From positions 1-33,019 of the forward strand of contig JAFUMV010000055.1 of the NCBI GenBank assembly GCA_017482485.1: a DNA stretch of 33,019 nt. Reading direction: 5' to 3'. Source of the stretch: Lachnospiraceae bacterium (GTDB taxonomy: Bacteria; Bacillota; Clostridia; Lachnospirales; Lachnospiraceae). This document shows positions 1-8,544 of the stretch, piece by piece (within the stretch, counting starts at the first letter, position 1; every line of letters begins with the position of its first letter). The notes under the pieces were generated by a model. That model saw nothing but the letters and a program-made list of their open reading frames with translations, made no database searches and had not been told where the DNA came from. Made by a program: the position numbers and the translations under genes.

Positions 1-15
1 AGTATTTAAAAATAA

Positions 16-144
16 TGCGCGTTTTACGCGCACTTCGCGTCGAGCGCGGTCGCGTAAGCGACATATTTCGCCGCGCGCGAGTACGCATCCCCGCGGAGCG
101 GCTTTTTTATGCCATAGGAAGTCCGGAGGACTTTCCTATGGCAT
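16..144 (+). repeat. Compound structured intergenic element, copy 1
   Basis: Seen directly: a hairpin TGCGCG/CGCGCA at 16-32; a helix GCGCG at 44-48 with CGCGC at 72-76 that encloses an inner hairpin GTCGC-GTAA-GCGAC at 49-62; then a small terminator-like stem CCGC/GCGG at 91-101 followed by C and six T (103-108); then a long palindrome with arms 109-124 and 128-144 (ATGCCATAGGAA... ) with one bulged base. The same order of parts recurs at 25975-26123, and the segment 81-120 aligns closely with 26061-26100. The T-run after the 91-101 stem suggests that an RNA read on plus could end there. The element lies directly downstream of the serA terminator. I cannot name the family; it could be a non-coding RNA, a repeated palindromic element or a bidirectional terminator module. 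Confidence 0.7.
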
Positions 145-152
145 AAATAGAA

Positions 153-196
153 AGACGGTGCAGAATCTGATTATGAAATCAAATTCTGCACCGTCT
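153..196 (-). terminator. Rho-independent terminator of serC-serA
   Basis: Arms 153-172 and 177-196 pair over 20 positions with one mismatch, around a 4-nt loop. Read on minus the stem begins two bases after the serA stop codon and is followed by TTTCTATTTAT, which is U-rich. This ends the serine operon and abuts the structured element at 16-144. Confidence 0.85.
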
Positions 197-198
197 AT

Positions 199-1362
199 TT
201 ATTTTACTACTCTTACTCTGAATACACCGTCAATGGTCTTCAACTGATTGATGATGCTTTCACTCACTGTGGATTCCAGATCCAGCATGGTGATAGCAAC
301 TTCTCCTTTGGATTTATTCATCATGTTTGCAATGTTTAAGTTGCTCCAGCCCATCACAGAAGTGAATTTTGCGATCATGTTTGCGATGTTCTTATGGAAG
401 ATCATCACACGGCTTGCGGAAGTACAGATGCCCATATCACAGTCGGGATAGTACACACTGTGAGAAATATTGCCGTTTTCCAGATAATCTTTTAATTCCT
501 TTACTGCCATCACTGCACAGTTTTCTTCGGATTCCTCAGTGGAAGCTCCCAGATGAGGAATGACAATGCAGTGCTCCTGACCTGCAGTTACAGGGTTCGG
601 GAAATCAGAAACATATCTTCTGATCTTTCCGGCCGCAATTCCATCCAGCACTGCTGCTTCATCCACAAGAAGATCTCTTGCAAAGTTTAACAGGATTACG
701 CCCTCTTTCATGCGTGCGATTGCATCTGCATTGATCATGCCCTTTGTGGTATCCATTAAAGGCACATGCACAGTAATAAAGTCACACTGATCATAAATAT
801 CATTAACATCAAACACATGCTTTACATCGCGGCTTAAGTTCCATGCAGCATCTACAGAAACATAGGGATCATAGCCATATACTTCCATGCCCAGATGCTT
901 CGCAACATTGGCAACCTTAACGCCGATGGCACCCAGGCCGATGATACCCAGCTTCTTGCCCATCACTTCTGTGCCGGCAAATTTCTTCTTTTCCTTCTCA
1001 GCAGCCTTTGCAACATTAGGATCTTCTTTATTTTCTTTCACCCAGTTGATGCCGTCCACAACATCACGGCTTGCCAGCAACATGCCTGCGATAACCAGCT
1101 CTTTTACACCATTTGCATTGGCACCGGGCGTGTTGAATACAACAATACCTTTCTGTGCACATTTGTCCAGCGGAATGTTGTTGACTCCGGCACCTGCGCG
1201 GGCTACTGCCAGCAGGTTATCCGGCAGTTCCATTTCATGCATGGAAGCACTTCTTACTAAAATGCCGTCAGCAACTCCGATATCATCTGCTTTTTCATAT
1301 TCTTTTGTAAAATTATCCAGACCGATCTTGGCAATCGGATTCAGGCATAAATAACGGTACAT
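199..1362 (-). CDS. serA: D-3-phosphoglycerate dehydrogenase
   Basis: Catalyses NAD-dependent oxidation of 3-phosphoglycerate to 3-phosphohydroxypyruvate, the first step of serine synthesis, in the cytoplasm. The 387-residue protein has the D-2-hydroxyacid dehydrogenase fold with the Rossmann motif GLGAIG at 142-147, the active-site Arg at about 229 (NFARD), the catalytic His at about 270 (PHLGAST), and a C-terminal ACT domain from about 316 that probably senses serine. The open frame extends five codons further to a TTG at 1377, but a GAGGAG ribosome binding site sits just before the ATG at 1362, so that start is chosen. Oddity: where the family usually has the DVFxxEP motif with the catalytic Glu, this protein reads SDFPNP, so the usual Glu is absent. 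It lies 38 nt after serC, and a terminator follows the stop at once. Confidence 0.93.
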   Translation of the reverse strand: MYRYLCLNPIAKIGLDNFTKEYEKADDIGVADGILVRSASMHEMELPDNLLAVARAGAGVNNIPLDKCAQKGIVVFNTPGANANGVKELVIAGMLLASRDVVDGINWVKENKEDPNVAKAAEKEKKKFAGTEVMGKKLGIIGLGAIGVKVANVAKHLGMEVYGYDPYVSVDAAWNLSRDVKHVFDVNDIYDQCDFITVHVPLMDTTKGMINADAIARMKEGVILLNFARDLLVDEAAVLDGIAAGKIRRYVSDFPNPVTAGQEHCIVIPHLGASTEESEENCAVMAVKELKDYLENGNISHSVYYPDCDMGICTSASRVMIFHKNIANMIAKFTSVMGWSNLNIANMMNKSKGEVAITMLDLESTVSESIINQLKTIDGVFRVRVVK

Positions 1363-1400
1363 AACTTTACTCCTCAATTTTTACAATTCATTTCCAGATC

Positions 1401-2486
1401 TTACTGGCAATTCTCAGCTTCGAATTTCTTCATGAACTCAACCAGCTTCTCCACGCCTTCGATAGGCATTGCGTTGTAAATGCTTGCACGCATACCGCCT
1501 ACGCTGCGGTGGCCTTTCAGATTCTCAAAGCCTGCTGCTTTTGCTTCTTTTACAAATTTGGCATCCAGATCTGCATCACCGGTCACAAAAGGTACATTCA
1601 TCAAAGAACGATCTTCTTTTCTGACAGTTCCCTTAAACAGCTTGCTCTCATCCAGGAAATCATAGAGAATTTTGGCTTTCTTTTCATTATATTCTTTCAT
1701 TGCAGCAAGACCGCCCCTGGCTTTGAGCCATTTGAACACCTTGCCGCAGATATAAATACCGTATGCCGGAGGGGTATTGTACAGAGACTTGGCATCTGCA
1801 TGAATTTTGTAACGCAGCATGGTAGGTGTTCCGGGAAGGACGTCCTCTGTGATCAGGTCCTCTCTGATAATGACGATTACAACGCCCGCAGGACCCACAT
1901 TCTTCTGCACACCGCCATAAATTACGCCGTACTTTGTCACATCCACAGGTTCGGATAAAAAGCAGGAGGATACGTCAGAAACCAAAATCTTTCCCTTTGT
2001 GTTGGGCAGAGTCTTATATTTTGTACCATAAATGGTGTTATTTTCACAGATATAAACATAGTCCGCATCTTCGGAAATGGGAAGATCAGAACAGTCCGGA
2101 ATATAGGAAAATGTCTTATCCTCAGAAGAAGCAATGGCGTTGGCCTTACCATACATGCTGGCTTCCTTCCAGGCTTTCTTCGCCCACTGACCGGTGATGA
2201 TGTAGTCGGCTACGCCGTTCTTCATCAGGTTCATGGGAATCATGGCAAACTGCTGGCTTGCACCGCCCTGTAAGAATAAAACCTTATAATTATCAGGAAT
2301 GTTCATCAGTTCTCTGAGATCAGCCTCTGCCTCATTGATGATTGTCTCATACATCTTGGAACGATGGCTCATCTCCATAACGGACATGCCGCATCCCTTA
2401 TAATCCAGCATTTCTTCTGCTGCTTCTTTTAAAACTTCTTCCGGTAATACTGCCGGGCCTGCGGAAAAATTATACACTCTGGACAT
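1401..2486 (-). CDS. serC: Phosphoserine aminotransferase
   Basis: PLP-dependent conversion of 3-phosphohydroxypyruvate plus glutamate to O-phosphoserine and 2-oxoglutarate; it is the second step of serine synthesis and can also serve in pyridoxal phosphate synthesis. The 361-residue length fits the family. The N-terminus YNFSAGPAVLP is diagnostic, FLQGGASQQF is at 71-80, and the PLP-binding lysine is K195 in GGVQKNVGPAG. The start is supported by GAGGAGG five to six bases upstream. It is the first gene of the serC-serA operon, with a sigma-A type promoter about 100 nt upstream. No serB (phosphoserine phosphatase) is in the window. Confidence 0.95.
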   Translation of the reverse strand: MSRVYNFSAGPAVLPEEVLKEAAEEMLDYKGCGMSVMEMSHRSKMYETIINEAEADLRELMNIPDNYKVLFLQGGASQQFAMIPMNLMKNGVADYIITGQWAKKAWKEASMYGKANAIASSEDKTFSYIPDCSDLPISEDADYVYICENNTIYGTKYKTLPNTKGKILVSDVSSCFLSEPVDVTKYGVIYGGVQKNVGPAGVVIVIIREDLITEDVLPGTPTMLRYKIHADAKSLYNTPPAYGIYICGKVFKWLKARGGLAAMKEYNEKKAKILYDFLDESKLFKGTVRKEDRSLMNVPFVTGDADLDAKFVKEAKAAGFENLKGHRSVGGMRASIYNAMPIEGVEKLVEFMKKFEAENCQ

Positions 2487-2581
2487 TTTCTCTCCTCCTC
2501 AACCTGTATGCCAGGTATGCATCAGTTTATTCTTTGATGCCTCTGCAATCGACTTTTGTCGATATACAGTCGTTTCGGTCT

Positions 2582-2610
2582 ATTTTAAACTTTATTTTTG
2601 CTTTAGTCAA
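2582..2610 (-). promoter_or_regulatory. Promoter of serC-serA
   Basis: On minus, -35 TTGACT (2605-2610) and -10 TAAAAT (2582-2587) are separated by 17 nt. The transcript would have a leader of about 90 nt containing small hairpins such as TCGAC-AAAA-GTCGA and ACCTG-GCATA-CAGGT, ending in the serC ribosome binding site. No T-box sequence or known riboswitch motif was recognised in it. Confidence 0.7.
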
Positions 2611-2673
2611 CTGCTATAATAAAGTTTTTCAACATAATTGTAAGGGTTCGTTACTGTTCCTAACAAGCAGCTA

Positions 2674-2698
2674 GGTCTGCGCATTTACTGCGCAGACC
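2674..2698 (-). other. Perfect stem-loop after ilvB
   Basis: GGTCTGCGCA (2674-2683), loop TTTAC, TGCGCAGACC (2689-2698), a perfect 10-bp stem 46 nt beyond the ilvB stop. On minus it is not followed by a T-run (the next bases are TAGCTGCTTG), so it is not a canonical terminator. It may be a 3'-end stabilising hairpin or a weak or factor-dependent terminator for leuB-ilvD-ilvB. Confidence 0.55.
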
Positions 2699-2744
2699 GT
2701 AAAAAACATGCTGAAAGTACACATCCGGACACAAATTGTTTCAT

Positions 2745-4421
2745 TTATCTGTTGGCCAGATCGTCTCCATCGAACACTTCACTGATAGGCGCACCGGCAG
2801 GAACCATCGGGAATACTTTATCATCCTTTGGAATCACGCACTCGATCAGCACAGGCTTTTTCAAGGCAATCGCTTTTTCAATCGCAGGCGCAACCTCCTC
2901 TTTTGTTGTTACGCGGATGGCGGCACAGCCAAGTCCTTCCGCAACCTTACAGAAATCAACCGCATCTTCCAAAACGGTCTGGGAATATCGTTTGTCATAG
3001 AACAATGTCTGCCACTGGCGAACCATACCCAACACATGGTTGTTGATAACCACCTGAATGATCGGGATGTTGTAGCGACTTGCAGTTGCCATTTCGTTCA
3101 TATTCATGCGGAAGCAGCCATCTCCGGCGATATTGATACAGATTTTTTCCGGTCTGCCCATCTTCGCGCCGATGCATGCGCCAAGCCCGTATCCCATTGT
3201 TCCGAGACCGCCGGATGACAGGAATGTGCGGGGCTGTGTATAATGGAAATACTGTGACGCCCACATCTGATGCTGACCTACATCAGTGGTAATGACAGCC
3301 TCACCCTTTGTCACGCGGTCAATCTCTTCCATCACATAAGGGCAGCTTAACTGACTGTCATCGTATTTGAGCGGATATTTTTCTTTCAGCTCTATAATGT
3401 GGGCTGCCCATTCGGGATTGCTCTTCTGTTCCATCTTGGCAATCAGTTCTGACAAAACGACTTTCAAATCGCCCACCAGAGCCACGTCTGCCCTGATATT
3501 CTTGTTGATTTCCGCATTGTCAATATCAACGTGAATGACCTTTGCATTCTTTGCAAATTTGGAGGCATTGCCTGTTACACGGTCAGAGAAACGTGCTCCC
3601 AATGCAATCACCAGATCACTTTCGCTCAGTCCAAGGTTGGATGCTTTTGTTCCATGCATACCGATCATGCCGGTATAAAGCGCGTCATAACCATCATACA
3701 CACCTTTTCCCATCAGCGTATCACAAACAGGAGCGTTTAACTTCTTTGCAAAAGCTCTCACCTCTTCTGAAGCGCCGGAAGCCACCGCGCCGCCTCCAAC
3801 ATAGATGAAAGGTTTTCTGGCATTGGCAATCAGCTCCAGTGCTGCATCGATATCTTTGTCCGTGTATTTGTTGATTCTTTCCATCGCTGCAGGAGCCATG
3901 GGCGTAAACTCACACTTATTGGCCGTTACATCCTTTGTTACGTCCACCAGCACCGGTCCGGGACGGCCGGATTTTGCAATCTTGAACGCTTTGCGAAGTG
4001 TTTCTGCCAGAATGTTTACATCTTTTACGATATAACCATGCTTGGTAATGGGCATGGTCACACCTGCAATGTCCACCTCCTGGAAGGAGTCCTTTCCAAG
4101 CAGCGGCAGATTTACATTTGCAGTGATTGCCACCATGGGCACGCTGTCCATGTAAGCGGTTGCAATACCGGTTACCAGATTCGTTGCGCCCGGACCGCTG
4201 GTTGCCATACACACACCAACCTTGCCGGTTGCTCTTGCATAGCCGTCAGCGGCATGTGCCGCACCCTGCTCATGAGAAGTCAGTACATGAAAAATTTCAT
4301 CGCTGTGTTTGTACAGCGCATCGTATACATTTAAAATCGTTCCGCCCGGATAACCAAAAACCGTGTCCACGCCCTGTTCTTTTAAACATTCGATGATGAT
4401 TTCCGCACCTGTTAATAACAT
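2745..4421 (-). CDS. ilvB: Acetolactate synthase, large (catalytic) subunit
   Basis: ThDP-dependent condensation of two pyruvates to acetolactate, or pyruvate plus 2-ketobutyrate to acetohydroxybutyrate, committing carbon to valine, leucine and isoleucine. In 558 residues it shows the cofactor-activating Glu51 (TSHEQGAAHAADG), the central FAD/ThDP domain, and the ThDP-Mg motif GDG at 433-435 ending in NN at 460-461. VRQWQTLFYDKRYS after it is typical of anabolic IlvB rather than catabolic AlsS. The start is an ATG after a G-rich ribosome binding site (GGGGGAATATACAT). It is the last gene of leuB-ilvD-ilvB, 99 nt after ilvD. No ilvN regulatory subunit is adjacent, so feedback control must come from an unlinked subunit or be absent. 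Confidence 0.95.
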   Translation of the reverse strand: MLLTGAEIIIECLKEQGVDTVFGYPGGTILNVYDALYKHSDEIFHVLTSHEQGAAHAADGYARATGKVGVCMATSGPGATNLVTGIATAYMDSVPMVAITANVNLPLLGKDSFQEVDIAGVTMPITKHGYIVKDVNILAETLRKAFKIAKSGRPGPVLVDVTKDVTANKCEFTPMAPAAMERINKYTDKDIDAALELIANARKPFIYVGGGAVASGASEEVRAFAKKLNAPVCDTLMGKGVYDGYDALYTGMIGMHGTKASNLGLSESDLVIALGARFSDRVTGNASKFAKNAKVIHVDIDNAEINKNIRADVALVGDLKVVLSELIAKMEQKSNPEWAAHIIELKEKYPLKYDDSQLSCPYVMEEIDRVTKGEAVITTDVGQHQMWASQYFHYTQPRTFLSSGGLGTMGYGLGACIGAKMGRPEKICINIAGDGCFRMNMNEMATASRYNIPIIQVVINNHVLGMVRQWQTLFYDKRYSQTVLEDAVDFCKVAEGLGCAAIRVTTKEEVAPAIEKAIALKKPVLIECVIPKDDKVFPMVPAGAPISEVFDGDDLANR

Positions 4422-4449
4422 ATGTATATTCCCCCGATCGCTTTTTAAT

Positions 4450-4483
4450 GTTCCTTCTCAATTCGCCATGCGAACCAAGGAAC
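4450..4483 (-). other. ilvD-ilvB intercistronic hairpin
   Basis: GTTCCTT (4450-4456) pairs with AAGGAAC (4477-4483), with an inner TTCG/CGAA helix. It lies in the 99-nt gap between ilvD and ilvB. No T-run follows on minus, so a role in mRNA processing or stability is more likely than termination. Confidence 0.4.
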
Positions 4484-4520
4484 AGCAATAGTTGCCCGCC
4501 TTACGGCATTTGCAACCTTT

Positions 4521-6191
4521 TTATTTTTTTATCTCCAAGATAGCACCTCTGTTGCCGCTGGTTACCATTTCACGATACCTTGCCAGATATCCGGTGGTCA
4601 CCTTGGGTTCTCTGGGCTGCCATTTTGCTTTTCTCGCTGCCATTTCTTCATCAGAAATCTTAACATTCAGCTTGTTTTCCGGAATATTGATGCTGATGAT
4701 ATCTCCCTCTTCTACCAGTGCGATAGGACCGCCCACTGCCGCTTCCGGAGAAACATGGCCGATGGATGCGCCTCTGGATGCGCCGGAGAAACGTCCGTCC
4801 GTGATAAGCGCTACGGAAGAACCAAGTCCCATTCCCGCGATTGCAGAGGTGGGATTGAGCATTTCACGCATGCCCGGACCGCCTTTGGGGCCTTCGTAAC
4901 GAATGACCACAACATCGCCTGCAACGATCTTGCCGCCTTTGATGGCCGCAATAGCATCTTCCTCACAATCAAATACTCTTGCGGGTCCTTCATGTACCAT
5001 CATTTCGGGCACTACTGCGGAACGCTTTACAACACCGGTGTCAGGTGCCAGGTTACCCTTTAAAACTGCAATGCCGCCAGTCTGAGAGTAAGGATTTTCC
5101 ACAGGACGGATAACTTCGGGATTCTTATTGACACAGCCTGCGATATTTTCGCCCACCGTCTTACCGGTTACGGTGATCAGATCGGTGTATAACAGGCCTT
5201 TCTTATTCAGTTCATTCATAACCGCATAAACGCCGCCGGCCTCATTTAAGTCTTCCATATAGGTGGGACCTGCGGGTGCCAGATGGCACAGATTAGGGGT
5301 CTTTGCAGACAGTTCATTGGCAATTTCCATGTTCAGTTCCACGCCGGCTTCGTGCGCGATTGCGGGCAGATGCAGCATGGAGTTTGTGGAACAACCCAGT
5401 GCCATATCGATGGTCAGCGCATTCATAAATGCCTTTTCTGTCATAATGTCACGGGGACGGATATCTTTTTCCACCAGTTCCATGATTTTCATGCCGGCAT
5501 GTTTTGCCAGACGGATTCTTTCGGAATATACTGCCGGAATCGTTCCATTGCCCTTTAAGCCCATGCCCAGCGCCTCAGTCAGACAGTTCATGGAGTTTGC
5601 GGTGTACATGCCGGAACAGGAACCGCAGGTAGGACATACTTTCTCTTCAAATTCAGCCAGATCATCCAGCGTCATCGTACCTGCTGCCACGGAACCAACC
5701 GCTTCAAACATGGAAGAAAGGCTTCTCTTTTCTCCCTTTACGCGTCCGGCCAGCATGGGGCCGCCGGATACAAAAATCGTAGGAATGTTCACGCGGGCTG
5801 CTGCCATTAAAAGTCCCGGAACGTTCTTGTCACAGTTGGGAATGCAAACCAGTCCGTCAAACTGATGTGCCTGCGCCATACATTCTGTACTGTCACAAAT
5901 CAGATCACGGGTCACCAGGGAATATTTCATTCCCACATGGCCCATTGCGATGCCGTCACAGACAGCAATTGCAGGGAATACAACCGGAGTGCCGCCTGCC
6001 ATGGCAACTCCCAGCTTTACGGCCTCCGTGATTTTATCCAGATTCATATGACCGGGCACGATCTCATTATAAGAGCTGACAATACCGATCATCGGTCTGC
6101 GGCGCTCTTCTTCGGTGTACCCCAGCGCATTAAAAAGACTTCTGTGAGGCGCCTGCTGAACGCCCTGTGTTACATTGTCACTTTTTTTCAT
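4521..6191 (-). CDS. ilvD: Dihydroxy-acid dehydratase
   Basis: Dehydrates 2,3-dihydroxy-isovalerate and 2,3-dihydroxy-3-methylvalerate to the keto acids of valine/leucine and isoleucine, using an Fe-S cluster and Mg. The 556-residue protein has the conserved cluster cysteines C78 (AVCDG), C120 (PNCDKNVPG) and C192 ([17 protein letters not shown]), and the C-terminal [19 protein letters not shown] region that carries the catalytic serine. The open frame continues to 6242, but the GGAGG ribosome binding site lies just upstream of the internal ATG at 6191 (MKKSDN), which also matches the usual family N-terminus. It sits 54 nt after leuB and 99 nt before ilvB in one direction, so the three are probably one operon. 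Confidence 0.95.
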   Translation of the reverse strand: MKKSDNVTQGVQQAPHRSLFNALGYTEEERRRPMIGIVSSYNEIVPGHMNLDKITEAVKLGVAMAGGTPVVFPAIAVCDGIAMGHVGMKYSLVTRDLICDSTECMAQAHQFDGLVCIPNCDKNVPGLLMAAARVNIPTIFVSGGPMLAGRVKGEKRSLSSMFEAVGSVAAGTMTLDDLAEFEEKVCPTCGSCSGMYTANSMNCLTEALGMGLKGNGTIPAVYSERIRLAKHAGMKIMELVEKDIRPRDIMTEKAFMNALTIDMALGCSTNSMLHLPAIAHEAGVELNMEIANELSAKTPNLCHLAPAGPTYMEDLNEAGGVYAVMNELNKKGLLYTDLITVTGKTVGENIAGCVNKNPEVIRPVENPYSQTGGIAVLKGNLAPDTGVVKRSAVVPEMMVHEGPARVFDCEEDAIAAIKGGKIVAGDVVVIRYEGPKGGPGMREMLNPTSAIAGMGLGSSVALITDGRFSGASRGASIGHVSPEAAVGGPIALVEEGDIISINIPENKLNVKISDEEMAARKAKWQPREPKVTTGYLARYREMVTSGNRGAILEIKK

Positions 6192-6245
6192 GTTATCCTC
6201 CATTCCAAAGCAGTAAAAAACTGCTCTGCCTTTTTCAACCATTCC

Positions 6246-7328
6246 TTAAATCCGCTCTGCCAGCAGATCGCCCATCTGCCTGCATCCGACTTTGACACAG
6301 CCTTCCGACATAATGTCTCCGGTTCTGTAGCCGTCTTTTAAAACCTGTTTAACAGCATTTTCAATGGCATCCGCCTCTTTGTCAAGATCAAAAGTATAAC
6401 GAAGCATCATCGCTGCGCTGAGCACTGTCGCGATGGGATTAGCGATGTCCTTGCCGGCAATGTCGGGCGCGCTGCCGTGGCTGGGCTCATACAGACCAAA
6501 TTTTGTATCATTGAGACTTGCAGAAGACAGCATTCCGATGGAACCGGTCACCATGCTCGCTTCATCGGATAAAATATCCCCGAACATATTCTCAGTCAGA
6601 ATTACATCAAACTGTGCGGGATCTTTGACAAGCTGCATCGCACAGTTGTCCACCAGCATGTGTTCCAGCTCTACATCGGGATAATCCTTTGCCACTTCAT
6701 TGACCACTGCTCTCCACAGACGGGAGGAATCCAGCACATTTGCCTTGTCCACACTGGTCACTTTATGTCTGCGCTTTCTTGCAATCTCAAAGCCCTTGAT
6801 CGCAATGCGGCGGATCTCATTTTCATCATAGGTAAGCGTATCGATCGCCTTACGCACGCCGTTTTCTTCCACAGTCTTTCTCTCTCCGAAATAAAGACCG
6901 CCGGTCAGCTCACGCATAATCAGCATATCAAAACCCGCTTTGCTGATCTCTTCCTTTAACGGGCAGGCTGCGGCGAGCTCTTCATACAGATAAGCGGGAC
7001 GCAGGTTGGCAAACAGGTTCAAAGCCTTACGAATCTTTAACAGCCCCGCCTCCGGACGATTCTGAGGCGGCAGTTTGTACCAGGGAGACGTGTTGGTATC
7101 TCCGCCGATGGAGCCCATCAGCACCGCATCGGCAGCCTTGGCCTGGGCAATCGCTTCATCGGTCAGCGGAACGCCATGCACATCAATGGATGCGCCTCCC
7201 ATCAGAATATCCTTAAAATTCATCACATGTCCATATTTTGAAGCAACTTTATTCAGCACTTTTTTAGCTTCGGCCACAATTTCAGGGCCAATTCCGTCAC
7301 CGGGAATGCATACAATATTTAATTCCAT
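6246..7328 (-). CDS. leuB: 3-isopropylmalate dehydrogenase
   Basis: NAD-dependent oxidative decarboxylation of 3-isopropylmalate to 2-oxoisocaproate, the third step of leucine synthesis. The 360-residue protein starts [15 protein letters not shown] and contains the substrate arginines in [22 protein letters not shown] (about 91-112) and [10 protein letters not shown] (about 139-148), then the metal-binding DNCAMQLVK and GDILSDEAS segments and the adenosine site [12 protein letters not shown], all typical of LeuB. The start at 7328 is chosen because GGAGG lies 8-9 nt upstream; an in-frame start at 7352 would precede that site. It is the first gene of leuB-ilvD-ilvB. Neither leuA nor leuCD is in the window. 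Confidence 0.95.
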   Translation of the reverse strand: MELNIVCIPGDGIGPEIVAEAKKVLNKVASKYGHVMNFKDILMGGASIDVHGVPLTDEAIAQAKAADAVLMGSIGGDTNTSPWYKLPPQNRPEAGLLKIRKALNLFANLRPAYLYEELAAACPLKEEISKAGFDMLIMRELTGGLYFGERKTVEENGVRKAIDTLTYDENEIRRIAIKGFEIARKRRHKVTSVDKANVLDSSRLWRAVVNEVAKDYPDVELEHMLVDNCAMQLVKDPAQFDVILTENMFGDILSDEASMVTGSIGMLSSASLNDTKFGLYEPSHGSAPDIAGKDIANPIATVLSAAMMLRYTFDLDKEADAIENAVKQVLKDGYRTGDIMSEGCVKVGCRQMGDLLAERI

Positions 7329-7410
7329 ACTAAAACCTCCAAATTTATTCACCGCAGGGCGTTCGCAATGCGGGGACCGCTGCGATTTGCTCTGTAAATT
7401 GCACCGTATC

Positions 7411-7431
7411 GGATAATTGCTGCAATTATCC
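7411..7431 (-). promoter_or_regulatory. Palindromic operator-like site at the leuB transcription start
   Basis: Arms GGATAATTGC (7411-7420) and GCAATTATCC (7422-7431) form a perfect 10-bp inverted repeat around one base. On minus it begins three to four bases after the -10 box and so covers the predicted +1. It could be a repressor operator or, once transcribed, a 5'-end hairpin. No T-box or leader peptide rich in Leu/Ile/Val codons was seen, so this is the best candidate for pathway control. Confidence 0.55.
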
Positions 7432-7434
7432 TCT

Positions 7435-7463
7435 ATTTTATCGTATGAATGTCACTTTTTCAA
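7435..7463 (-). promoter_or_regulatory. Promoter of leuB-ilvD-ilvB
   Basis: On minus, -35 TTGAAA (7458-7463), a 17-nt spacer, and -10 TAAAAT (7435-7440). It starts immediately after the terminator of the preceding DUF4097 gene and is about 107 nt upstream of the leuB start codon. Confidence 0.7.
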
Positions 7464-7474
7464 CTGTTAGTAAC

Positions 7475-7505
7475 AAAAAGACCATGCCGAAAGGGCATGG
7501 TCTTT
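7475..7505 (-). terminator. Terminator of the membrane protein-DUF4097 operon
   Basis: A 12-bp stem, 7477-7488 with 7494-7505 (core ACCATGCC/GGCATGGT), loop GAAAG. Read on minus the stem runs into TTTTTG. It separates the DUF4097 operon from the leuB promoter. The mirror A/T symmetry could also let it act on plus. Confidence 0.85.
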
Positions 7506-7569
7506 ATAACTTCCCGGAATAGAAGATATTTTTTCTATTCTTTCCAGATATGGTTCTTTCCGTTTTCTG

Positions 7570-8544
7570 TCAATCCCGAATCATGATGTCGCCATTTTCG
7601 GAATAAACATGAATCGCCGCCCTTTCATCCTTGAGCTCGATGTAATCCTGATCAGCTTCTTCATCCTGATCTTTCACAATTCCCTGAGAGGTCCGAATTG
7701 TACCGTATTTTGTGTGGAGACTTACTCCATATTCGCTCATGGGCTTTTCCAGCTTCAGGTGCACTTCGCCATTTTGTGCTTCTACATCCAGGCTATGAAC
7801 AGCACCCACCCGGGTTTCCAGGTCACCATACTCCATGTCAATCACTGCATTTTCGGCATCCAGACCTGACATTTTGACATTCCCATTATAATTTTCGATC
7901 ATAATTTCTTCGCCGGAAAGCGCTCCGGCTACAAACGCACCATAGTCCATTTCACAGGTTAAAGAAGTTCCCACCCAGCCGTCCATGTGCATCTCTCCAC
8001 TTTCAGAGGTCACCTCAAGTTTTTCGGCCCTCAGCGCTTTTTCTATGGAGATATTGCCATACTGAACCGAAAGATCTGCCTTATCCAGAACAGCAAAATC
8101 CGGAACGGTAATTTTCACATATGGGCTGACCTGACGTTCATACGATGTGCTTCCCCAAAAACCATCAAAAACACACCAGTAACGGTCAGAGCGATAGTTT
8201 TCGTTTTCCTTTATGAGCAATGTTTCATTTTCCATAGAAAATTCCGGTTCATATCGCTCTCCGCTTAAGACATATTCCACTTCCCATCCTGTGCCGGATA
8301 CAAGCTCCAGGTTCGCGTCGTACAGACTGATCTCCAGATTTTTAATGCTGTCAGACACTGTCTTTTCAAGCACGTAATCGGAAGTTTCCAATTCCTTTGC
8401 ATTTTCCAGCACGTGAATTCCGTCTTTATCATAGTAAAACGAAGGCGATCCTCCCATGGCAATTCCGGCACCCAGACAGATGCCGCCCATAGCAAAAGCT
8501 GCCAGTGATACGATCAGAACTGTTTTTGTCGTCTTATGCTTCAT
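7570..8544 (-). CDS. DUF4097-type beta-strand repeat protein, membrane-anchored
   Basis: The 324-residue protein starts with a basic stretch and one hydrophobic helix (about residues 7-30, TVLIVSLAAFAMGGICLGAGIAMGG), then an extracellular region made of alternating short beta segments. Repeated turns such as VQYGNISIE, TSESGEMHMDG, EMDYGAF, NYNGNVKMSG, MEYGDLET, AQNGEVHLKLE, TKYGTIRTS and SENGDIMIRD are the hallmark of DUF4097 putative adhesin or bactofilin-like repeats. The start at 8544 is chosen for its GAGGTG ribosome binding site and because it overlaps the end of the upstream membrane-protein gene by 11 nt, implying translational coupling. In many Firmicutes such proteins sit with PadR regulators and DUF1700 membrane proteins in envelope-stress loci; no PadR gene is present here. 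Function is not known. Confidence 0.75.
   Translation of the reverse strand: MKHKTTKTVLIVSLAAFAMGGICLGAGIAMGGSPSFYYDKDGIHVLENAKELETSDYVLEKTVSDSIKNLEISLYDANLELVSGTGWEVEYVLSGERYEPEFSMENETLLIKENENYRSDRYWCVFDGFWGSTSYERQVSPYVKITVPDFAVLDKADLSVQYGNISIEKALRAEKLEVTSESGEMHMDGWVGTSLTCEMDYGAFVAGALSGEEIMIENYNGNVKMSGLDAENAVIDMEYGDLETRVGAVHSLDVEAQNGEVHLKLEKPMSEYGVSLHTKYGTIRTSQGIVKDQDEEADQDYIELKDERAAIHVYSENGDIMIRD

Noticed and set aside
887-1354. 155-codon frame on plus inside serA, and many similar frames opposite other genes
   Set aside because: These are antisense shadows of well-supported genes, with no ribosome binding sites or recognisable domains.
2674-2698. Canonical Rho-independent terminator of ilvB
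   Set aside because: The stem is perfect but no T-run follows on the minus strand; kept only as a stem-loop.
2487-2744. T-box or riboswitch upstream of serC
   Set aside because: No T-box core sequence or known riboswitch signature was found; only a promoter and small hairpins are visible.
7345-7404. A 19-codon GTG-initiated frame in the leuB leader as a possible attenuation peptide
   Set aside because: No ribosome binding site and no run of Leu, Ile or Val codons (only one Leu, one Ile and few Val), so it does not look like an attenuator peptide.
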